Of a stretch of 64,000 nucleotides of DNA, positions 48,579-60,164 are shown in pieces; the stretch's first letter is position 1, and each line of letters starts with the position of its first letter. Source of the stretch: Stenocarpella maydis (lineage: Eukaryota > Ascomycota > Sordariomycetes > Diaporthales > Diaporthaceae); assembly GCA_002270565.1 (NCBI GenBank), contig NQMI01000039.1:124930-188929 (forward strand). The letters run 5' to 3'. The translations under genes and the position numbers were made by a program. Under the pieces are notes generated by a model. It was not told where the DNA came from and did no database searches. It saw nothing but the letters and a program-made list of their open reading frames with translations.

Positions 48579-49686
48579 GACGGGTACTGGTGATGGTGTA
48601 CTACAACGACAGGGCGGACAGGCATCAGGAGCAGGCGTCTGGTTGATGAGTAATGATCATGGAAACCTACTGCATATGAAACTGCGGGGAGCCAAGAGTG
48701 AAACAGGAGGCCCAGGCCATGGGGGCCTGGTATTTTATCTTAGCGAGACCTTGATGAGAACGTGAGCACGTGGGCATAATGAAAGCACATGCCACTGGTT
48801 ACTGTGTAGCAGGAGCACAGTGGCAGAGTCATAAACTCGTGGGTCTGTTCGGACACCAGCGTACCAATACCTACCCAGGTAAGGAAAGTACCCACCGGTA
48901 TTGCACCACGTGAACAGACACGGAAGGGACCTTGATGGGGGGGGGGGAGGTGGCAGAAGCATCAGAACGTGCCGAGTCAGAGGCTGCTCGCGGCCACACA
49001 GCCTGTGGGTTGAGCGGGCAGCGTAGGCCAGCGTCCAGACGGGCCGCCGCCCGCGTCGCCGGACGTGCCTCCAGCACGAGGTCGTAAGCTCGACTGTGAT
49101 TGGCCCTTGCCCGCGTGAGCTCCTTCCAGGCACACGGCTCTTCCTAACTTCCTCTGCTGCTGTGGCCTGCGGGCCAAGCGATCCAAAACGCCCCTTCGCC
49201 TGATCTATCAAGGGCACGTTGCCTATCGTCATGATTCTTGCCGTCAGGTTCGCTCCGGTAGGTCTTGTCTTGGTTGCCGGCCGCTTTTCCTTTTGTCTTC
49301 TTTCCCCTTCTCCCCGTTCAAATCTCGTGCTCGTTCCGTGCCTCTCTTATTTCGTTGTTTTCTTCGCTTTACGTACGCCCTCGTCAAGTGCACTCGAGTG
49401 TTCGTATCACAGTCTGTATTGCCCGATCTGGACGTCCGCCTCGACGGCTGCTCGTCTTCCGCGGGGCTCGTGACGACCGTGACACAGCCTCGCCTAGCAC
49501 GCAACGAAGCTTTTGTGGCTGCGCATTCTTTACTTTGGCCTTGGTTGTCGAGACCCGCGGCTATCTGCCTGCCTTGTCTTTCTGCAACCGTGCCTGGCAA
49601 ACTTCGGATCTTGCCAACACTCCCCATCTCTGCGGTTGCCAAATCCAGTGTCGTCGCACTATCGCGCTGTCACGCAGGCTACAGAC
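48579..49686. other. Intergenic region and long 5' leader of the bHLH gene
   Basis: A run of 11 G lies at 48937-48947. From about 49230 the sequence is C/T-rich (TTTTCC, TCTTTCCCC), as in a fungal promoter and leader. The frame is open for some distance upstream of the bHLH start, without a recognised domain. Confidence 0.45.
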
Positions 49687-51048
49687 ATGCCTCTCACGGT
49701 GTTGCCTCCCACGCCGGCCTCCTCTACAGACATCGCAGGACAGGATGGTGTCAGGCAGCTATCAGGCCTGCAGATGGCCTTCGAGCTGCCTCCGCCAGCC
49801 ATAAAGCCACGCCACGCAAGTTCCCACACGGACAAGATGGACATTCCAGCCTCCCCAGAATCCCCAGTCTCACCCAAGACCCCGTTTAGGATACAACCAA
49901 GTGAAGCTGTCAAGTCGAGGCGGCGATCCTCCGCCGCCGCCGCCGCAACTGCCAACAAAGATAGCAATTTCGCCCTGCCCCCGCCTCCTACGAGGTCCCG
50001 TAGGATTATTCAGATGAAGCCCCGACCCCAAGAGGAGAAGAAGCCCGCGGAGACAGCGACAGCCGGGAAGGGATCGGCCAGCACAGCCGGTGCTAAGAAA
50101 GCCGCTGCTGGGCCAGCCGCAAGCGAGGCCGGGCCAGCAAAGAAGAAGCAGCCGTCTGTCACCAGCGCTGCCGGCCGGAAGATCGCGAGGAAGACGGCAC
50201 ACAGCCTCATCGAGCGGCGACGCAGATCCAAGATGAACGAGGAGTTCGCCGTCTTGAAGGACATGGTACCAGCTTGTACGGGCGAGATGCACAAGCTGGC
50301 TATCTTGCAGGTGAGAAACCAAGATCCAGTCATTACTCATTATATGCCCATGGCCAACACTTTGAAGGCCTCCATAGAATACGTGAGATACCTGCAGGAC
50401 TGTGTCGAGAAACTCAAGGCACAGAGAGAGCTACCAAACCAAGGCACACCTACAATGGAGGGAATGCCGACTCCATCTGGCCGAGAGCCATACGACTCAG
50501 AACATGAGTACCGCCACCCCTGCTCCGAGGAGCAGCAGTCCCCAGACGTCGAGATGACCGGCTCCGACGACGAGCCCTCATCGACATTCGCCGCCCGCCC
50601 ATCATCATCATCATCATCATCATCTACGACCCCAGCGTCGCACCAGCCCTCCGTCTCCCCGGCCCTGCGGGCCCAGGACCCTCCTACGGGCTGCCACGAC
50701 TCATACGCGTCCCTCCCAGGGGCCACGATGGAGCACCACCGGCACTACAGCTACAGCAGCGCCACGACGTCGCCCGCCTTCGGCCCGCAGGCGGGCGACT
50801 ACGGCGCCGTGGGCTCCGCACCGAGCAGCCACTCGGCCGCCGGGTCTGCGCTGACAAGCCCCGCGCTGGGCCCGCTGGGGGAGCGGGACCTCGACCAGGA
50901 GGCCATGGCTGCGCTCCTGATGCTGAACAGCGATCGGAGGGGCACGGTGCTGGGTACTGCAAGCGGTGGGCCCAGCACCGCCGCCAGCGCCGGCGGTAGT
51001 AGTGGTTCAGGGAGGGGAATGAGTGTAAGAGACCTGCTGAGTGCTTGA
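49687..51048 (+). CDS. Basic helix-loop-helix transcription factor
   Basis: Exons 49687-50310 and 50368-51048 give about 434 residues. The bHLH domain lies at about 163-230: basic region and helix 1 (RKTAHSLIERRRRSKMNEEF), loop with PACTGEMHK, helix 2 (LAILQ|ASIEYVRYLQDCVEKL). The His-x-x-x-Glu-x-x-Arg basic pattern is the E-box-binding type. The 57-nt intron (GTGAGA...TTTGAAG) falls inside helix 2; it has no stop and is a multiple of three, so the retained form stays in frame. Splicing is inferred because it restores an unbroken helix 2. The rest is Ser/Pro/Ala-rich with a Ser run. Targets unknown. The upstream frame is open, so a longer N-terminus is possible. Confidence 0.87.
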   Translation: MPLTVLPPTPASSTDIAGQDGVRQLSGLQMAFELPPPAIKPRHASSHTDKMDIPASPESPVSPKTPFRIQPSEAVKSRRRSSAAAAATANKDSNFALPPPPTRSRRIIQMKPRPQEEKKPAETATAGKGSASTAGAKKAAAGPAASEAGPAKKKQPSVTSAAGRKIARKTAHSLIERRRRSKMNEEFAVLKDMVPACTGEMHKLAILQVRNQDPVITHYMPMANTLKASIEYVRYLQDCVEKLKAQRELPNQGTPTMEGMPTPSGREPYDSEHEYRHPCSEEQQSPDVEMTGSDDEPSSTFAARPSSSSSSSSTTPASHQPSVSPALRAQDPPTGCHDSYASLPGATMEHHRHYSYSSATTSPAFGPQAGDYGAVGSAPSSHSAAGSALTSPALGPLGERDLDQEAMAALLMLNSDRRGTVLGTASGGPSTAASAGGSSGSGRGMSVRDLLSA

Positions 51049-52142
51049 TGTGTCTGTTTGTGACTGAGACTGCATGCTCTCGTCCTGGTATGCATAATAT
51101 TCTCTAGGCTTTTCTCTCTCTTCTCGTTGAGGGCATGAAATTCTCACGGTGTTGCATATACCCATGCCTATCCTAGAGGCGGGTCAATACCTGCTTCCGT
51201 GCTGTTTCCGGTGTTGAATTTTCCACCGCCGCCTACGCGGTTATTTATAATTTTCTGCCTGGTTGCAGCTAGTAATACGCTTTCTTCAAGCCTAAGTGTA
51301 TAGAGCATATGCCTTCTTAGCATGTAACCCACCCCCCCCCGGGGGGGCTGATGCTGAACCATATTTGATATTGGTTGAGATGTAATATGTAGGATCTATT
51401 TAAGAAATCGCCTTTAGGCTTAAATATTATGAGCTAGGTCCATGTGTATCTTATGAAGGTTTAACGGTGATGTATTCCTCTTTGGTTCCTAACAATATAG
51501 GCGTAGAGAGACTAGGGTCAAGAATAGAGAACTTCTGGGCCTGAGCTCACGCTGTCCTAGAATATGCAGCACTGAGACCTGGCAGCAATTCGGGCGGGAC
51601 TCAAAAACAGAGGGGAAATGGAGGTACACACAACCGCCAGTTGTTATGTGCTTGGAAAAGGGGCGGGTGTATGTTTGGTGGGGCCAATGACAGCAATGAC
51701 AATATGCTCAAGTTGGAAATACGGAGCCCTCACGGCTGATGGCTGGAACCTGGGGCTAACGGTGACATTACTCCACGTCCTCAGGCCTAGGCACTGTGAA
51801 TTGAGGAACTCCCGTGAGATAATTATGGGGATGCCTTCCTCGAGGCTTGAGGATAACCTTCTATAGGACGCCCTCTCTCTGTCTTGTCTAGGCGTCCTTT
51901 TCTCTGCAGCTCACGGATCACACGGGGCGACCGGAGACTTTCATATGGCCTGTACTTCATCATCCAATTCACCACTTCAGCAATTCCATCAAGCCCATGA
52001 AATTTTGCAAGTTACCAGCAAATTGAGGGTTATTGATGCCTAGCCTGGGTCGTACATACATTTGAGTGTGCAATCAGAAAGTTGCAGGACCATGTTGAAA
52101 GCCCTGCATCTTAAAAAAAGCAAGCCCTCAGGATTTCTCATC
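51049..52142. other. Intergenic region between convergent genes
   Basis: AT-richer than the flanking genes. It holds C9G7 at 51332-51347, which can form a G/C hairpin. No gene or RNA is recognised; the short frame at 51618-51866 has no features. Confidence 0.5.
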
Positions 52143-53605
52143 TTAAAGTAAGGCGCTCAGGTCTAACGGCACACTGCTCCCTCTTCCAGCTCGATATCTC
52201 CTAGCTCCGCCATGGAACTCCCTCGGCTTGGGGAATACGGACTCATCTACGAATTTCCACCTCGAATCCTGGATGAAAATCCGCTCCCCCCTCGGTGCTC
52301 CGCCCCCGTTCGCCCGAGATGCCATCGAGTTGCTTCGTGTCGGACTGGGGCTCTTCCCGCCACCATTCGGCGCCAGCACGAAATTATGAGGGTCGAGCAT
52401 CGAGCGACCGATGGAGCCGGAATGGGCACGCGCAGGAGCGGCGTTGGAAGGTGGTGGCGGCGGTGGGGGACCAGACGCCGGCGACCGCGGCGAGGGAGCG
52501 CTCGGGGGAGGCGGGAGCGGCGGAGCCGAGGTTGGAGAGTTTGCCCCTGTCGCGGCCGCTCGGATCGCTGCTTGCACCGCGATGCTGGGAGAGACGGCAG
52601 CCGCCCCTGGGGGAGGCGGAGGGGGAGGCTGTGATCTTGCCGGCGCCGGAGGTGGTCGCGGGGCGGACGAAGGAGGCGGAGGCGGAGGGGCTGGCGGTAA
52701 CGAGGGTGCAGCAGACGACGGTGGCGGCGGCGCTGGGGCACTTGGCAAAGCAGGAGCCGATGATATGTTGGAGGATGGTTTGCGAGAGCTGGGCGGCGGA
52801 GGCGGCTTCTTCCCTATTGGAGGAGGCGGCCCCTTGAGTGAGGCTGCCGATATGGGCCGCGGAGCCTCGCTGGCAGCTGTCCTCCTAAGATTCGCTATTG
52901 ATGCGTGGTTGGCCAAGCCTAGGTTTCCTGGACGTCCTGGAACTGCAGGCGCAGCGCCGGCAGGGGGTCGAGGAGCAGAGGCTGTTGGTGGTTTCGGCGC
53001 GGATGACCTCGAGGACTCGGGATCGGATAGATACGATGAGGCTTGATCCGCTGGAGCATGTTAATCGCCTGGCCACAGGTCTCGCCGTGGGGCCTGAACA
53101 TACCTCCGGTGTCTACCCCTCCGCCGGTCTTCCTGAGTTTCGGCATGCCTCCGGCGAAGAGACCAGCCAGCTGCGGGGCAGCATCCATAGGCGCGGCAGG
53201 CGCATCACGGGCCCCGTGATCGCTGTTGCTTCTCGCCCTGATACCGGGGACAGGCGGAGCGAGACCTCCCGATGCTTTCGATAAGCCGGGGACAGGCGGA
53301 GCACCTCCTACTGGCGCTGGGCCAGACCCGCCGGACACCTTCCCAACGAGCGGCGCAGATCGATCATTGGTAACGGTCTTCTTCAAAGCTTTGCCCTTGG
53401 AGATGTCCGAGAGGAGGGCGCCCTTGGATCCGTGTTAGCCTTGCGTGGCCGGGAGTGAGGATGGCCATGGGTCGACATACCCTTCCTGCCCCCACAGCAG
53501 GCGGCCGTGACGGGAGATTCCCAGGGGGGGGAGGAGGGGGAGGCGGGCCACCACCACCCGGAGGCGGCGGGGGTGNGGGGGTGGCGGGGGAGGGGGTGGT
53601 GGCAT
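52143..53605 (-). CDS. VRP1: Verprolin/WIP-type actin-binding protein (frame break at an N)
   Basis: Proposed exons 53605-53481, 53422-53104 and 53050-52143 give about 450 residues if one missing base is assumed at the N (53576). The ATG opens a polyproline run, then PPPPGGGGPPPP in a different frame, then a WH2 actin-binding domain (GALLSDISKGKALKKTV) completed across the first intron. A long Pro/Ala/Gly-rich linker follows, and the C-terminus ends with WKFVDESVFPKPREF and YRAGRGSSVPLDL, the WASP/Las17-binding tail of verprolin. The protein organises cortical actin patches with Las17 and myosin I. The ATG frame as given would run into a non-family sequence after the N, so the base call, not the gene, is the likely fault. 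Confidence 0.87.
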
Positions 53606-54626
53606 GATAGTCTGGAGAGACTCGATTGCGGAGGATTGTAGGTCGAGTAGCAGCGGAAAGACGAGGGTAGGGGTTGTCGGGACAGGCGGGCGATGATACT
53701 CGTTAATGGCTAGACGTCGTGTGTTGGGCTTCGGGAGTACGGAGTAGTCGAGGTTCGTTGCAAGTGGCCCAGGTGTCGTCACAGCCGCTTGTCAGCAGGG
53801 GCAGGCATGCGGCATGTGCTTGCTGCTTGCTGCCAGTACCAGACCAGGGTTAGGGTGAGGCTATTGGCGGGGGGTGTATCCGTATGGTAATGAGACATTT
53901 CAAAGACGCAGCCTCGCAGCCTCGCCTGTCCCTCCAATCCCTTCCCGTCCACGCGTGTCAGTTGTCAGATCGGGACAGGCTTCGGCCAGACATTCCTGAA
54001 TCTGCACTTTGCTTCGTCCCTGGCCAGCGGTTTATGCCCTCTGGTTCCGAAATCCGACGGTGGTGGTGGTGGTGGTGCTACGCGACCTGTTTCGCCGAGA
54101 AGAGCACGTTGAGCTTGTCGAAAAGAGGCTCAAGGACCCTGCTGAAACGCTTGGTTCTGATTTGCGGCTGCGGACCCCCCCCCTGCCCACGCATCTTCGG
54201 CCGTGTCGGCAGTGGTCGCTCCATCTCTGCTTACCTACTCTACGTAGTACACAACCTTCGCCCGGTAGCCAACCTGCACCACCCCAAGGCATGCATCTGC
54301 TCACTGGTCTTTGCACGATCTACACCCCTCGACAGGACAACCTTGACGCCGAGCCAGTCCATCGGTCTTGGTCCACGGTCTATAGACGCCGCACGACAGG
54401 TCCTAAAACATTTCCTGCCGCCTGCTATTTTTCGCATCATTTAGCCCATCGCCATCGATAATCTCATCTTTTCCGTCCTTTCCACCTTACCACTCCTCCC
54501 TCGTACCCCCACCCCAGGGGCGTCCTTCGGTCCGTCCCTGGTGTTCGCTGCCCAGCTACCGAGATCTACCGCGCAACCTTGAAACAAATTGCTCGTCTAG
54601 CGTGGGTCGTCCCTGGATAATTCACG
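53606..54626. other. Divergent promoter region
   Basis: It holds the promoters of the verprolin gene (-) and of the next plus-strand gene. It contains a (GGT)n run at about 54058-54076. No gene or RNA recognised. Confidence 0.45.
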
Positions 54627-55979
54627 ATGCACCGCCCGTTTGCCCAGCGTCCAAGCTGCGCACATCCTCGTCGGGTCTATCAGATCTGCACTTTCATCTC
54701 GTCTCCCACGCCCTCGCCGCTTGGTTCACAGCTTGCCAAGTCCCCGTTTGCGACACTTGGCGCTGGTCCTCGCAGAGTCAGGCTCTTCCAAGGGATGCCC
54801 AAGGCATGCTTGTCGCCAAAGCCAATCTTGCCAACCTCCAGGTCTTACCGCTTTGGCCAGCCCAAGGCGTCGAAGCATTCCCTCCCCGGTGAGGTCCAGA
54901 CGGGACCACCTGCCGCCAAAGCTTCTTCCACGCTACGAAACGTCGGCGCCAGAGATGTCGTCCTCGCCATCGAGCATACCGTCGATCAGCTGCTGGCCCC
55001 CGGCAGGATTCCCCACGAGGACGAGGTTGCCTCTGCATTGCGCAGATGCGAAGAAGCTGCCGGTCTGACCAACGCCGGGTCACCTGGCCCTCTTCACCTT
55101 GGGGAGTCTGCCGAGTCAGACACCGCAGCATCGTCGCTGCTATCTATGGACGGACCTAGCTCAGAGCTGACGCAGCCCATGGCCACTGCTGCCGTCCTAG
55201 ACCCTCCTCGGCCTAGTGAGCTTGCGGACCGCATATCCGACGCCGCCTTTGTCATTGTTTCTCACCCGGAAGTCGTCATTACGCCGCAAGTCTTGGAAAT
55301 CTATCTGCACACCCAGGCCCGCCTTGGAAAGGTAGAGACTCTCCCGCACGTGCTAGGGTTATACGCCTCAAAACCGAAACCTCGACGAAGCCGTGGCCCG
55401 TTGCAGTACTTCAAACAAAACCCCGATACGGCAGCCAATGCTGTCGATCCGGACCTTGTTGACAAAGCGCTGGACGCTGCTATCGAGGCCAAGAACCTTG
55501 ATGCAGCCATCGGTATCATCGAAAATAGCTACGCAACCAAGGCCTTTATCCGAGCGAAGCTTCTCAAGAAAGCTTTGCTCCCTGCCTCGGCCTTAGCCGC
55601 CGCTCCTATCGCCGTGTATCTGCTGGCGTCCAGCCTGTCTCATCTCCAGAATTCCCTCGACCAGAGGACGGCAACAGCCGTAGCCACCGCCGGTATCCTG
55701 GCCTACGTTGGCTTTACCGGCTGGATGGGCGCCCTGTCCGTTATCACGCAGAATGATCATATGAAACGCGTGACATGGGCGCCGGGGATTCCTCTGATGG
55801 AACGGTGGATTCATGAAGAGGAGAGGGCCGCTCTGGACAAGGTGGCCTGCTCCTTCGGCTTCTCGCACGCCCGCCGATTTGGCGAGGAGGAGGGTGCTGA
55901 CTTCCAGGCGTTGCGCGAATTTCTCCTATGCAAAGGCATGGTCTTGGATAGGGTCGAGTTGATGGAAGGTATGAACTGA
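54627..55979 (+). CDS. Mitochondrial-looking membrane protein, function unknown
   Basis: A single exon of 450 residues. The first about 80 residues are rich in Arg, Ser and Pro with hardly any acidic residues, as in a mitochondrial presequence. Residues 100-300 are helical and repetitive in character (VLAIEHTVDQLL, ISDAAFVIVSHPEVVITP, VDKALDAAIEAKNLDAAI), suggesting helical repeats. Two hydrophobic segments follow near 315-337 (LLPASALAAAPIAVYLLASS) and 352-370 (AGILAYVGFTGWMGALSVI). The end is a conserved-looking soluble tail with WAPGIPLMERWIHEEERAAL and FLLCKGMVLDRVELMEGM. I recall similar tails in unnamed fungal mitochondrial proteins but cannot name the family. Confidence 0.8.
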   Translation: MHRPFAQRPSCAHPRRVYQICTFISSPTPSPLGSQLAKSPFATLGAGPRRVRLFQGMPKACLSPKPILPTSRSYRFGQPKASKHSLPGEVQTGPPAAKASSTLRNVGARDVVLAIEHTVDQLLAPGRIPHEDEVASALRRCEEAAGLTNAGSPGPLHLGESAESDTAASSLLSMDGPSSELTQPMATAAVLDPPRPSELADRISDAAFVIVSHPEVVITPQVLEIYLHTQARLGKVETLPHVLGLYASKPKPRRSRGPLQYFKQNPDTAANAVDPDLVDKALDAAIEAKNLDAAIGIIENSYATKAFIRAKLLKKALLPASALAAAPIAVYLLASSLSHLQNSLDQRTATAVATAGILAYVGFTGWMGALSVITQNDHMKRVTWAPGIPLMERWIHEEERAALDKVACSFGFSHARRFGEEEGADFQALREFLLCKGMVLDRVELMEGMN

Positions 55980-56907
55980 GGACACACCATACCAATCAAC
56001 TTGGTCCATCAGTCGCATATCGCACACGACGCGTCCTGCTGTCCCACCTCCAGAACTGACACAGATGTAGCCTATGGTTCTTGGCGCCAGCCTCTTTGCT
56101 CAAGAGGGCTTCTAGCCAAGCTGGGACAGATAAACCTTGTCAGAATGGGACTTTACACCGAACCGGAATGACGCCGCTGTGTCCCACCAGGCATCGCTTT
56201 TTGGGGGGGGGGGGGGATCCGTTCTTGCAAACCCAAGAGGAGAGCCCCATGCATCGGCGGTAACGGGCAGAACCAAAAGCTTGGGCGTGGGGCATGGGAT
56301 GGAGACCCGATACGATGGACGCTGTGCGTGTTTACACCTCCCTGGCATTCGGTAATCTCACACCCATGGACTTCTGTGTTGGCTGGGTATACACATGCTT
56401 CTTTCTGATTGCGTTGTTCTTGGCCCGAGGGTAGTCCACCGGTTGGGTTCGACCGGGGATGTCTCAACAGCGACTTTGCTGGACTAGTGTCGCTTTGAGT
56501 ATGACAGGGAAGTCAGGCTCTCCTCCTTCCTGCGGCCAGACCCCTGTACCCAGGTCTCACACACTTGTACCGTGTACCGCTTTGTTGACACTACTCATTC
56601 AAATGTATTAAGTACGAACAGTCCGTCCCTCTCATGCTCGCTCATCCCACCAAGCCATTCCACGCCGTCAACGCAGAACCTAGGTCGATTTCTCACCGTC
56701 CCTATATCACATATGCCACTTTTACCACTTACCCGCTTACGTATCGCTTCACGCCGCCCCTAAACCCGCCCATCTTGTCCACTGCCTATTTTCTTTTCTA
56801 GGGGCCTGATAGGTGCCTCTAGCCTCAAACTAGCATTACGGCCTCACCAGAGCCTCACGATATAGAACCTGGGACTGACCCCGATACCCAGAGTTACCAC
56901 CGCAAAC
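55980..56907. other. Intergenic region
   Basis: It holds a run of 14 G at 56203-56216 and, after 56580, a C/T-rich leader for the next gene. No coding or RNA feature was recognised. Confidence 0.5.
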
Positions 56908-57930
56908 ATGTCGGGTACCATGCCCTCAGACGAAAACTGCCGCTACTATGGAAGGTTCATGTCTGGGCTGAGTCGGGGCAAGGCTGAAGTCCTTTTCTGG
57001 GCATTCTTTGTCCTTGTTCTGTCAGCCCTCTTCACAGCCTCGTGGAAGTATGGCCGGGTCATGGAGTCCATAGAGACTATGAGCGTGGAATGCCGCGAAC
57101 GCCAACGGCGCCTCAGGTGGCTGTTTTGGTACTGCTTTATCACCGCTTTCCTCGGACTGACCGTTGTTGTTCTCGAGGCCTTTGTCATCAACACACTGCA
57201 ATTCTGCGACGGAGAACCTCTCATCAGCCTCTACTGGTCATTGTGGACTACGATCCAGGTCGGAGGTATTACTGCCATCTTGGGAATTTGTCTTCATCTA
57301 CGCCACATGGTTACTGGAAAGAAAAACCCTCCTTGGGGACTCGCAATGGGGACACCGGTCCTGGTGGTTGCAGGTCTGGGCCACTATGTCCAGGGTAAGC
57401 TCAAAAGATCACGAGCGGCCCGGAGTATCAGGGGCCGCAGCGGCAGCCGCAAACCGACAGACAGAGGGCGTTCCGACGCGATTAGCGAGGCGTAAGTACA
57501 AGACCCACATGTCACTGTCACTCTATTTCAAGGGGCCTCTGCTAACATCTTCCGTGATAGACCTACAGTCAGGGGAGACAGCACCGACTCCAAGGACAGG
57601 TCGAACGACGAGGACAGCCCTACCGTCTGCGGAGATTACAGTGAGGACTTCAACGCCAAAGTCATCGGCTACACAAAGGATGGCGATGTAATCATCAGAC
57701 TCGGCCAGAACGTCCGACAAGAGTTTATGTCACGCGCGCAGGCCAGCAGTGGCATCACCTGGGATGAGCCCATCAGTCCCTCATCGTCCAGAGCTGTTGA
57801 CATGCGCAGGAGCATGACCAGGGGCCGGTCGATGACCCGTAGTCCCTACAAGGGCATGGAGATACAAAACTTTTCCGTCTCCCATGACCCCGAGAAGGGC
57901 TATCTCCCGACTAAGGACCCTTCCAACTGA
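56908..57930 (+). CDS. Four-TM membrane protein, function unknown
   Basis: Exons 56908-57491 and 57561-57930 give about 317 residues (69-nt intron, GTAAGT...GATAG, phase 2). Hydrophobic segments lie at about 28-48 (VLFWAFFVLVLSALFTASW), 72-93, 104-127 and 145-162, giving four likely TM helices with a short N-terminus. The C-terminal 150 residues are hydrophilic, with Arg/Ser-rich patches (SIRGRSGSRKPTDRGRS; RRSMTRGRSMTRSPYKG) that look like kinase targets. An acidic segment with GYTKDGDVIIRLG lies in between. No family recognised; it looks like a lineage-restricted membrane protein. Confidence 0.78.
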
Positions 57931-60164
57931 GAAGACAGCGGCTGCCCTCCACGCACAAGAAGGGCCACAAGGGAAGAACAACACCCTCCCCTGGATGTGA
58001 TGGTAGCGGAAGCTGCGGCGTACTCGAGCCTGGGGGCCTGTTTTTGGGTCAAGTGGGGATGGAGAGGGGGGGGGCTCCGACTACGAGCGTGTAGCTGGGG
58101 GAAGCGGCGGCACCCCCTACGCAAGATTAAAGATAATAATGACCGCTACGATAATGACTCGACAATGATCATGACGCAGAGCTTACTGGGTAGGTGCGTT
58201 GGGTCAAGAGAGTTTACAGCGTTTCTAGTAGCCCGTTCTGGCAACGAATTCTATTCTCACTTACACTGGTATTCTGTTTTTGTCATTTTCTTTTTGGGAA
58301 AGCAGGCGCTCTACACACGGCAAGGGTTCTCTTCGGCAGCACTTGGAGGTTTGATGTACCAAACGAGGGTTTCGATTGTGGGTCAGAATGACTCTGGATT
58401 GTATAGTCATTTTCAAGCAGATAGAGAAACTTTGAACCGGGGGAGGTCCGCCCTCAGTAATGCCCGTACATTTCAAGCATTAGCATTAGCATGAGCATTC
58501 GCACGAGCAGACAGACCCCTGGCCAGAGCCGCAGGTTTATAAGGAAACATGTGAAACTTCGACACAGGCTTCCTTTTGGTGTCTGACCACGGACGTTCCT
58601 GTTACGCGCCCCACTCTTGTCACCTGGTGTTTGGACAGAACAACAGCAGCCGTTTGCGACCCTGGTAACTTATAAACCGTCTGAAAATGCCTCCCAGCCG
58701 CGCGCTCACGGTAGTCCCCCCACCAACGCGTCTACTTTCCCGAACAAGAATGATTTGGGGAACCACATAGCCGCCCCCTTGGCCATAAGCAAGACTAACC
58801 CGTGCACATACAATCCCGCGCGGGAACGGACAGCCACATTTCACTTCATCTCACTTCATTTTATTTCGTCTTACATGGTATATTTTGGCTGGGGGCGGTG
58901 TGAGCGCTCATGTTCTAATTTTGTTTTTTTTTGCGTTTCGTGTCCTCGTGCCGGGAAAAGCTAACCACAAAATGTAGAATACGACGGGTGTGTGTAGATC
59001 TTTTCAAGGCCTAATCCGTCCAACCCAACCCAACCCCCACCCCCGCCCAGCCTCTCACTCGCCGCGCCATAACCGGACAAACCCCATCAAATAAAACAAA
59101 AACAAGCTCCGAGAGCGCACGCTGTCGGCATGGGTGACGGCCGCCTTGGAAGATCGCCGTCGGAGAGGCGACCGGGGATGCTTGCCAGCTGACTCGTCCC
59201 CCCCACCCGCGGCCACCCGCGGCGGACAGAAACCTTAACTGCCGGCTGCCGGACTAGCTCCCGTCGAAACTGTCACTCACATGAGAGAGCGAAAGGCAGG
59301 GCTACCGGCCCTGAAGCCTAATTTCTGGGGACCTGTCCAGCCCAGCCTCCGCCGTTGATCCACCACGGGCGCCAAGCGGGGAGGCTTGAGTCGGTCCTGA
59401 CGCAGTAGTTTCGACCGGACCTGTCTGTCTCCCCAATCCTGCCCACTAAGGAGGCGCGGCTCTGGGCTGCGCGACGAACGTCAGTCATGAGCATGAACAC
59501 GTCGCCTGTCAAGTCATTCATGGCTTTGGGTGGCAAGGGAGACGGCCGGTGGTCGTCGTGGCCCTAAGTCAACAATAATGCAATGCACCACCGGGCACCG
59601 AAGGCACCTCGCGACCGTTCAGCACCTAATCAAGGGCCACACATCCAGGTCTTGCCTGACGAAGCCAGCATTTCTTGGCCTCATTTCCGGAGTCGTGTCG
59701 TAATCGATCCGCTGCGCGCCTGTACGCAGATTACACAAGCTCAATTGAGAAACCTTTGGCCGCGAGCAGAAACAGTACGTTAGGCCTATCTCGCCAAGGG
59801 CCCTAGAACACTTGATCGACAGGCGCCCTGCAGGACCGCTATCTCTGACATCTCCAATCACAAGCCGTGAGGCTGGCGAGTGGCAACAATACCAGATAGT
59901 GTAGATCCACTGCATTGTATCTCCTATACTGCAGGTCGCGGCTGGCCAGCCCAGAGGACGGACGGCTGGCCAGCACGTGCTCAAGAGCCCGTGTCCGAGA
60001 GCGCTTGGCTGGCCCAAGGCTTGCTGGCCGGATCTGAACCTTGTTTGTTCGCCGGTCAGCTCTCCTCTCCCGGCTGCCTCCGCAACGACGTCGTTCCCCG
60101 CTCCCCTTCCGCATGGCTGTTTCACACTGCTGATGTGTCCGTCCATCGGCGACAAGGCCGCAAC
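57931..60164. other. Intergenic region between convergent genes
   Basis: About 2.2 kb with C-rich and T-rich short tracts, GCATTAGCATTAGCATGAGCATT near 58478 and a run of 10 T near 58924. No domain or RNA gene recognised. Confidence 0.45.

Noticed and set aside
52411..53046. Plus-strand 211-residue Gly-rich frame
   Set aside because: It is the antisense shadow of the Pro-rich verprolin exon; Pro codons read as Gly on the other strand.
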